Shown: positions 56,375 to 64,000 of the stretch, piece after piece
How positions within the stretch are numbered: position 1 is the first letter of the stretch
Layout: each line of letters opens with the position of its first letter
Origin: Trachythela sp. YZ-2020
Lineage: Eukaryota; Cnidaria; Anthozoa; Malacalcyonacea; Clavulariidae
Direction of reading: 5' to 3'
DNA: 64,000 nt
NCBI GenBank assembly: GCA_016169945.1
Contig: JADLSH010000365.1
Coordinates: 372,001 to 436,000, forward strand
Notes under the pieces: generated by a model
Told to the model about the DNA's origin: nothing
The model's database searches: none
Seen by the model: the letters and a program-made list of their open reading frames with translations, nothing else
Translations under genes and position numbers: made by a program

Positions 56375-57781
56375 GGTAAGATTAATTACATTTGCAATTT
56401 TAAATCTGGTCTTTTACCACAATACATCACGATTCAACACGGCGAAAGGTAAATTCCCTGGTCAATTCGGATGGAACAAAATGCATTGGGAATTTGGGAT
56501 TTCATAATGGCATCAATATTGGTAAATAGGTCTATTTTGTTCACATTTCTGCCTATTCACCTCTGAGATCGTGGGTTGGTTCTCGCTAGGGACTCATGAC
56601 ACTTATATGAAAAGAGTCAGTCAACGCTCTACCGAAAGTCGTGGGTTTTCTCCGGGTACTCCGGTTTCCGGCTTACAGGGTGGGTTTGGATAAGCCCCAA
56701 ACTAACCTTGCAACTTGTTGACAAGCTAGTCTGTTGCGAACACATTTTACAAGATGCGAGGTATTTTACTCTGACTCATAGTCCACAATGCATCACGATT
56801 GAACATGGCTCGTCATAGAATAGGAAATGACTAGAAGGGCCACTTGAGGCCGAACCTTTGAAGTTTTTGACGCTGCGCATGTCGCATTACGCATGTTCAT
56901 TACCATTATTCTAGCCAGTCAATTGCATTTTCTGACCAATAAACACGCTGAACTGGCTGGTCCGCCATTATTCTGGCCAGAAAACTGCATAAAAATAGGG
57001 TGTCACGTTGCACTGCTGAGTGGCCTTTCTGGTCATTTCCTATTCTGTGGCCTCGTTGTTGATGAAAAGGTCAATTTATATGGACCATAATGCATTGCGA
57101 AGGTATGTCTTATTCACATTTCCGCTTATATGAAGTTCTCTGAAATGGTCATATTGTCCACGGGCTCAACCCGCGAAAAGCAAAACAAAAAATCCAAATT
57201 TATGTTCATGTTATAAAATTTTTCGTACTTTTCTTAATATTTTTTCTTTATAAAGAGCGCGATCGCATGAAAAACAGTTCAGGATTGAAGTTAAAGCTTC
57301 CTTCTAATGATTGAAATAAGGAATTTGTGTCATTATGCGCCACACGGTCGAGGATTAGTCAAATTAAAACCACGTGTATCGAATGTCGAACAACATGATG
57401 GAATATTTTCAACGCATAATGTTGCAAAGTCAAATAATGTGAGTTAGTACCATTGGTAAGCACGCGTTATGTATTGTATGTTTGGTATTAAACTGTACAT
57501 ATTTTTGAAAAGGAAATGTATTGCAATTTCAGGCAGGAAATGTAAAAAATTTATGTACATGTTTTTATGCGTACAATCCTAATTTAAATCAAACGGTATT
57601 AAAGCCTGCCCGCCATGCGCACTGTTTTTGCTGAGGAATCTGACACGCGAGACCGTGAGGAAAAATTCTATCGTGTTTGATTTTGTGAGTTCTTAGCTCA
57701 GCTATGAATATATAGTAGCCAATATAAACACGTATCATTCTCACGTGGTACGGTATCTCAATATGAATGAATATATGAATA

Positions 57782-57875
57782 CAGGAATTGAACTTGCGGC
57801 CCTGCGATTTCGGTGCAGCGCTCTAACCAACTGAGCTGCAGAGTCCAGTTGCTGGGCATTAACCGCAAGTTCGTG
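57782..57875 (-). mobile_element. SINE-B head copy, inverted
   Basis: GCGCTCTAACCAACTGAGCT is the complemented A-box region; the B-box is degraded (GGAATTGAACTTGCGG). Confidence 0.8.
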
Positions 57876-57953
57876 TATATACATGGGAGGGATGCCAGTA
57901 GATTGCAAACCGTAGATTGCCCTACCAGTTTCTGAGGGTGTTTTCTATTTTAG

Positions 57954-60900
57954 CCTGAGTTTTGGCATTTAACAAGATGTGAAAATAAAGGTATTGAAGA
58001 TGAGGTATAGTACTAGTTACTGTTTATCTACTCTTCCTAAATTGCAACGTACATCCAAATCAGTGATGAAATTGCAGTTAAGTCATAAGGGACGGACCAT
58101 TGGAGGGGGAGGGGATTTTCGGAGATGCAGTAATTTTTTTGTACACCTATAAAAGTAAAATCTATTTTTACCTGCACCCATCTTCTTACCTGCTGCCTCA
58201 AACGCAATGTTCTCAATATATTGATTGGGGAAAACATTGGGCTATTTTGTGTTCTTTAAAGCACCGATAACGTCATGACTTCAGGGACAATTGCTAAAAC
58301 TCTTGTGTTTTACATGTATTGCTTTTGAAAGAACATAATACAATTCAGTCAAGAGAGTAGAGGTGGAAAAAGTATCGGATCCTGGGAATCTAGTTCCCAG
58401 AAATATTTTTGGATTTGAACTTTTGCAGAGAATTTTTCACAGAAATTTCAAAAGTTAATGATTAACTGATGAGCAATAACAAAACTAGAGTATGTTCTAG
58501 TCCAGACTAGTAATTGTAATGCATTTTGTATTCACTATATCAAATTGAACACCACTGAATATCAAGAAACAACACTCCAATCAGTCCAATGTCAAAATCA
58601 ATCAAAGATCATTGAACCCCATTAATTATTAATTTTGAGTCTGAAACCCAGGTTCCCAGAAAGAAAAAAACCTTTTTCCACCTCTGCAAGAGAGTTAAAA
58701 TTATCAGGTAATGCATAAAATGTGCCACACTATATCATTTTTCTATCTATTACGTTCACTAATTTGAATTAGCCCAAACAATTGCGAAAACTGACAAACC
58801 AGTGCAAACTAAGATTCGCAAGCATACAGTATGTAGATTGTGCGAAAGACTGGGCACAAATAAACTGTGAAGAATCGAATAGTGTCAAGAATATATGTGC
58901 TGCCTTGCAGCAAATATGCATATCAAGGCATTCAATTGTTCAATTATCCATTCATCAAAAAATCACAAAGCATGCCATATTCTGTGGTGCGGCCATGCAA
59001 TTGTCAGGACCTTCTGATCAAAGTCATGTGAACGACATGGCTATATCCCTTTGACAGGTCTATATCCCTTTGACAGGTCTACGTTTGTGGTTGTTCGGCA
59101 GTATGGAGTCGTGGTTCTGGAAACTCAAAAGTTTTATGCAAGTCTTTCACCGTCGATACTCCAATTACCAATGTTATATGGTGCTCTTTTGGAAAGCTGG
59201 AAACTGACAATGGTATAATACTATAATTATGTTTTAGGGCTTTGAAGCATGAAGAAAAGAGATTTACACACTGCCCCCTCCCCAATCCCCCACCAGTTAC
59301 ACCCCTGACCCTAACTACCACTTTATAGTGATACTATAGGGTAAACTCTATTCTGCATAGATGTAAAGCCAGACAATTTAATTCACCTACTGTAGGCGAT
59401 GAGCCCTGTTGCTCTCTTGACATTTAATGAAAAGTAACCAAATTAAAGTATTGTCCTGTTAGATTATTCAAGTATTTATATATATTTTAATTGTACTATT
59501 TTATTTTTTAATGTGTTTAGTTCTGAAACGAAGTTTATGTGTAGTTGAGGAGGAATTGATCAACGCCTTTTCGGAAGATGGGAATGTCGAAACTAGTGCT
59601 TTGCCATTTAAAGTTAGTCAATGTTTATATCACATTTATATATAGGTGTATTTTTAAAGTTTAAACATGTGAGTTTTAAGTTTGGACAATGGCAATGATT
59701 ATTTGTGGGATTAAAACTTGGGTACAATCAGGGACTTAGCCAGGATTAGCAAATAGCAATATACCGTCAAAAGGTGCTGTGACACTAAGTCTGCCTACAC
59801 CACCCCCCCCCGCCCCCCCAAAGAAAGAAGTTTCCCTTGATCAGTGCATGTGCAGTGACTGTTGAATGTCAATATGTTATTGCAAAATTTAAGCCTGTAC
59901 GGTACTACTAGAGACGAAATACTGGAGTTTCGTTTTTGTTTTAACATATTTTGCCCGTCCACATTAAAAAATACCCGTCCACATTAAAAAATACCCGTCC
60001 ACATTAAAAAATACCCGTCCAAAAGACGGGTGGACGGACCTCTGGCTAAGCCCATGGGTACAATTTATACAGTAAGATGACGTTACTCCGAGGGGCTTAT
60101 TTACAGTTAGTACTGTCAGTAGCGTCATATAGTATAGTATAGTATAATATGTGAGTTCTGTAGTTTGCAGCATATTATTTGTCTTGAACATGTCTATAAT
60201 CTATTAGGTTTCCAATCTCCTGTCAATTCCTGGTGGTTTGATTTTAGAACGAAGTGTTTCACAATCTGAAGTAGCACAACAAAAAAGGTGTGGTTTGATG
60301 TGGTTGTTATTTATGTATGCAGCCCTTGCAAGTGACATCACAACTGCACGTGCATGCGATGTTTGTTTAACTTAAACTGCTATTTTGGGTGGCAATTCAG
60401 ACCAAACTTTGCATCAAATGCCGTCAATTAGCCTTCAAAGCAAGGTAGCGGTTGTTGAGTTTGTGTGAGGATTTAGAAAGGCCACTTTCTGCCGAATTTA
60501 ATCAGGCATCGCTGCTTATTTATTTACAAGATTTGCCAGACACAACAAACGTAAATTTCACTAAAAAATAACACAATTTACAAAACAGGACAGGCAGGAA
60601 CTGACCACAGGTAGGGACTGACCATCGGGAGTGCTCGCGATGATATTTGCCACCCAAAATGGTGGATTTTTTAGCGTGACCATTATATTATAGCGTGATT
60701 GCAAGATCTGATAATAATATACTGTACAGTATAATGTACTTTTTATGTTTTCAGCAAAAAGATTCCAACCCTATTTAGTCTTCTGAGTGCGTTAGATGAA
60801 CCCAGACCTGTGGTTATTCGATATGGAGGTAATTAAGACTAGCTTCAATTTGGAATAGTTTAATACGAGGAATAGTAACTCCGAAAACCGCAAACCTTTC

Positions 60901-63393
60901 TAAAATTGTTTAATCTACGTTTCGACTAGAGTGTAGTCATTCATCATCAGGAATGCTAAAATTAGGTCCCACATATGTCGTGTGAACGACATTGACGGTT
61001 AATGTTGCAAGGTAGTCAACATAATTACATATCAAACTTTCGTTCAAGCTAAATAACTTGTTTAAGAAGCAAATTATTGCAGACTGCCTGACTGACGACC
61101 GACCGACCGGCAGACGACTGTTAGTTAGCCACGTCCATTATTGGGCATGGGTGCATTGTGCACTGTAAAAAGAAGATATTATTTATTTCTTCAGGCAAGC
61201 CATCATACATGTCTGAATCAACACTTCATGTTATCTTCAGCTGTGAGAATCCTTGTCTTCTCCTAACATATGATACATTAATTGGAGTACATTCTCTCTG
61301 GCTTGTACGAGACGCGAGAAAAGAGGTACATGAATTATACCGACAGTTTTTATATATTTAATGAGAAGACACACTCATACATTACTAAACTATAAACTAA
61401 ACTAAACTAAACTAAACTAAACTAATTGTATTTATACTGGAATATAGTTCTATCAGTTTTAAACTGTTCTTCCTAGAGGTCCAGCAAGAACCATCCCCTG
61501 TTTGTCCAATGTTACTACAGGAGGAAACCTAAACTAAACTAACAATTTTTACACTGGATAAATCTATCAACTCTAAAGTGTCCTCCCTAGAAGTCCAGTA
61601 AATGTCATCCCTTATTGATCCAGCATTTAACTACAGGGGGAAACCTAAATATTATATATCTATTTATACACTACAATCAGTGACAAAATCCATGGCGAGA
61701 GAATCACACTAGAAGTACATGCCACATGCGAGTGGGAGGAACTCAAAATCAGACAACTGCGTATTGCTCACTGATCTGAAAAGAAGGACTGGATAGTGCA
61801 TCTGCTATGCATGAATTAAGTCAATGGCGGCCATATTGGTGTGACCACCATAAATCTATTGTGTTGGGGACATGTTTATAGAGCTTCTATAAGTTTCTAG
61901 TTATTGGTGCGAAAGCACAAATATTGTTTAGATAAGAATTGGTTATCAGTGGCCTCTCTTTCTTCCTAAATTTGCCGGTGAATGACTAACGAGTTCACAC
62001 CAATATGGCCGCCATAAGCCTCATTATGTGGTGTTTAAAACGTTCTAAAACTCATTAGAAGAGATGTTGGAAGATATATTTCTCAAGTTACATAGAAAAA
62101 GATATTTGCTTCATAGTATAACTAATTTAAACAGCTAACGATTTGACTAGTCAAGAATTTGACAGATTTATAAATCTGATCTCATTAAAAATATTCTGGC
62201 TTCAAAATTGGCTCATTGAATTCAATAGGATGCTCTATCCAGTTCTAGTTTTCAGATCAGTGGTATTGCTGAAATCGAACCTACAGTAAGTCACAGAGAT
62301 CGATAGCACACGCACTAACCAGTGTATCATCAACTGCGAGCCTTGCTTCTCTCTAAAACCGGACAAATTCGCCTGCTGCCATTTGTTCACACGAGAATTC
62401 GTTCGGTTGGATGTGCTCGAATTCGTCCGGTTTCATGCGTCTTGTGCGAAGGCAAAAGGCGAAATCGTGCAAGTTTGAGTACGGTTCCCAATACATCCGG
62501 TCCCGTGTGGTCGGAGCCCTTCTTCGGAGGGGCAGTCGTCAGATGAAAAGAGTTAGTCGTGAAAAGAGTTAGTCAACGCTCTACCGAAAGTCGTGGGTTT
62601 TCTCCGGGTACTCAGGTTTCCTTCCACAAGGAATGTTGATAGGGTGGATTTGGATATGCCCAAACTAACCCTTCCATCGTAGCTGTGCTCCCTGATCAGA
62701 TATGAGTCATACGGTGGCAGCCAGAGGCGCTTTTACTGTCGTTCCAATTGAAGTGTTCCTAAAATATTGCATCAATTCATTACCTAGAGTTTATCAACAC
62801 ATTTGCTCAAAAATTGCTCAACTTCCTGTGTGTGTGAATCGACCAATGGCGTCTCATTTCAGTGACTGATTGACCAATTGGGAACAAGTATGCTAGTAAA
62901 CAGGAAGTTGAGCAATTTTTGAGCAAATGTATTGATAAACTCTACGTAATGAATTGATGCAATATTTTAGGAACACTTCAATTGGAACGACAGTAATAAG
63001 TGTTTGACTCGATCAAGTCGAGCTGCGTCCTTCGTAATTCAGCTCAGCTCTCAGCTGCAAGTAAGGATGATTAGCACACCCCCACTTACTTACTTATTTG
63101 CAGTATGTCTATTTTCATGCAGGATTATCCAGAACCAACAACATGCAGTGATTCCTCGGACTTTTCCCCCCACCCCACTCAACGTTACCCCACCCCCATA
63201 TTAAAACCCGCAGCATACTCCCGCTTCTCAGTGACAGCTTCCCCTCCCTCCTTCCTCTCACAGGCCCGTACCTCGTCCCCATCCGAAAAAGGCTTGAGCC
63301 GATTCCCACACTCCCCCTACGTTTCGTCACCTCAAGTTTCAAGATTACATTCTGCTAGGACGTTTCTTCAATCTCCTGGTCCACATAGTTTAG
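57954..63393 (+). CDS. ANAPC1: Anaphase-promoting complex subunit 1, N-terminal part
   Basis: Largest scaffold subunit of the APC/C ubiquitin ligase, which targets securin and cyclin B. Firm exons are 59077-59212, 59521-59612, 60208-60287, 60755-60828, 61195-61325 and 63123-63393, 261 codons in phase. A tentative exon 57954-58004 (PEFWHLTRCENKGIEDE) precedes them in phase. Family hallmarks are VWSRGSGNSKVLCKSFTVDT and VIWCSF. ALPFKVSNLLSIPGGLILER follows, then PTLFSLLSALDEPRPVV and LLLTYDTLIGVHSLW. The last exon is a 90-residue Ser/Pro-rich segment with at least six S/T-P sites, in the place of the APC1 loop whose phosphorylation in human cells allows CDC20 binding. Start codon and first exon not found; the remaining gene (vertebrate APC1 is about 1944 residues) lies past the right edge. 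63394-64000 is intron. Confidence 0.9.
58359..58686. mobile_element. hAT-type MITE family M2, copy 2
   Basis: About 328 bp, ends AGAGGTGGAAAAAG and TTTTTCCACCTCTG, flanked by AAGAGAGT at 58351-58358 and 58688-58695. About 90% similar by eye to copy 1 at 41203. Confidence 0.9.
59951..60022 (+). repeat. 20-bp minisatellite
   Basis: Three and a half copies of ACCCGTCCACATTAAAAAAT in ANAPC1, between exons 59521-59612 and 60208-60287. Confidence 0.95.
61395..61655 (+). repeat. 115-bp minisatellite family, about 2 copies
   Basis: Begins with (AAACT)n at 61396-61426, then two diverged units. ANAPC1 intron after exon 61195-61325. Confidence 0.85.
61769..62262. mobile_element. hAT-type MITE family M1, clean copy
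   Basis: 494 bp, ends CACTGATCTGAAAA and TTTTCAGATCAGTG. Perfect 8-bp duplication GTATTGCT (61761-61768, 62263-62270). Inverted with respect to the copy at 11710-12211. Confidence 0.92.
62525..63095 (+). mobile_element. SINE-A copy interrupted by a MITE
   Basis: The SINE body (CTACCGAAAGTCGTGGGTTT, CTGATCAGATATGAGTCATA) stops at 62735 and resumes at 62994 (GACTCGATCAAGTCGAGCTG), ending in an ACTT tail 27 bp before ANAPC1 exon 63123-63393. The tRNA-like head is degraded. Confidence 0.88.
62736..62993. mobile_element. TA-flanked MITE inside SINE-A
   Basis: 258 bp with about 93-bp inverted arms (CTGTCGTTCCAATTGAAGTG; inner TTTGCTCAAAAATTGCTCAA) and TA on each side (62734-62735, 62994-62995), as for Tc1/mariner-type insertion. 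Confidence 0.93.
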
Positions 63394-63401
63394 GTAGGAG
63401 C

Positions 63402-63692
63402 AGTGATATAGATAAGAAATGGGGTAGCCGGGCTAATCTGAAATCTAGAGGGGCCATAGTATCAATTCGCGGAGCTGGGGATCCGGGCATACTAGTGGTT
63501 ACATAAGAGCTTACTGTGGTATACTTCAGTCCCCAGGGAAATTTTGAAATGTCTGCCTGTAAATATAAGCTGAAGCATTTCTGGGATAAAAGTAGGTTAG
63601 TTTCAAGTATTGTAATGTGTTCCAAATCTACTAAGTCATCCACTAAATTAGGAATAACTGTTCGCTAAAGCTATAATGTTACATCGTGACCT
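63402..63692 (+). repeat. Dispersed repeat R7, copy 2
   Basis: Partner of 7688-7985, lacking about 10 bp around CCGGCCTCTGTGG. It starts 9 bp after the end of the last visible ANAPC1 exon. Confidence 0.75.
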
Positions 63693-64000
63693 GCGGCCCT
63701 GCGATTCAGGTTCGATTCCTGCCAGAGGGCCTAAAGTTGCAGTTTTCGCAACTGCTCCTGGCTAGGTCTAAAAATGTATATAAATTTTCGTTCGAATATT
63801 TCATCTACAAACACCTACTATCACTCCTATCGAACGAGATGCCGAGAAAAAATCTTGATATTTACCCATGCATCATATACTGGCATCACTCCCATCATAT
63901 ATACACGAACTTGCGGTTAATGCTCAGCAACTGGACTCTGTAGCTCAGTTGGTTAGAGCGCTGCACCAGAATCGCAAGGCCGCAGATTCAATTCCTGCCA
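63693..64000 (+). mobile_element. Two SINE-B copies, the second cut by the window edge
   Basis: First copy: degraded head with the B-box GGTTCGATTCC at about 63707, then the tail CCTGGCTAGGTCTAAAAATG and CGAACGAGATGCCGAGAAAA. Second copy begins about 63905 with TAGCTCAGTTGGTTAGAGCG and a B-box near the right edge. Confidence 0.85.

Larger units (their letters stand above)
55224..57953. other. ESCO 3' region and intergenic or ANAPC1 5' region
   Basis: I found no clear AATAAA close to the ESCO stop. Repeats present: R9 copy 3 (56038-56374), SINE-A fragment (56561-56707), a MITE with ends ATAGAATAGGAAATGAC and complement (56815-57054), and an inverted SINE-B head (57782-57875). The first ANAPC1 exon(s), including the start codon, should be here but I could not identify them. 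Confidence 0.5.

Noticed and set aside
55224..57953. First ANAPC1 exon with the start codon
   Set aside because: I searched for the conserved N-terminal sequence pattern and found no convincing match, so none is reported.
58782..59054. 90-codon open frame as ANAPC1 exon
   Set aside because: No similarity to APC1 and not in phase with the exon at 59077; not supported as coding.

Overview
This is eukaryotic nuclear DNA, AT-rich, with short exons in long repeat-filled introns and GT-AG (twice GC-AG) splice sites. The encoded proteins are metazoan. The repeat content (tRNA-derived SINEs, CR1/L2-type LINE fragments, many hAT-type MITEs, a RecQ-like helicase family) fits a cnidarian, most likely an anthozoan such as a coral or octocoral. 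That placement is an inference; I cannot name a species.

Layout. At 1-2090 (minus strand) lies the 5' part of a RecQ-type helicase gene or pseudogene, broken by a 2-bp frameshift and running off the left edge. At 5693-37884 (plus) is a complete CSE1L/exportin-2 gene; I could place all 32 coding exons, giving 970 residues. At 41685-55223 (plus) is a complete ESCO-type cohesin acetyltransferase gene of 9 exons and 781 residues. From about 57954 to the right edge (plus) is the 5' part of ANAPC1, with 6 firm exons and 1 tentative one; the start codon was not found. Exons were placed by codon phase, splice signals and recalled similarity to the animal orthologues.

The introns are a museum of mobile DNA. 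CSE1L intron 20 holds a full-length hAT transposon (25968-30384) with an apparently intact seven-exon transposase, matching terminal repeats and a perfect 8-bp target duplication. An internally deleted 312-bp derivative of it sits in intron 13. ESCO intron 7 holds a 2.16-kb element with a 9-bp duplication, and inside that a 1.14-kb fold-back with its own 7-8-bp duplication. Two tandem-repeat families dominate. One is a roughly 90-115-bp unit found in arrays in all three genes or their flanks. The other is a 117-bp unit in about 14 copies in ESCO intron 2 and about 4 inverted copies in CSE1L intron 15; its unit carries two hairpin-CGAAAC modules that recall hammerhead-ribozyme halves.

How the genes fit together. 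CSE1L recycles importin-alpha and is historically a chromosome-segregation gene. ESCO acetylates cohesin to establish sister-chromatid cohesion. ANAPC1 is the scaffold of the APC/C, which triggers loss of that cohesion. All three lie head-to-tail on one strand. Whether this neighbourhood is conserved or coincidental cannot be told from one window.
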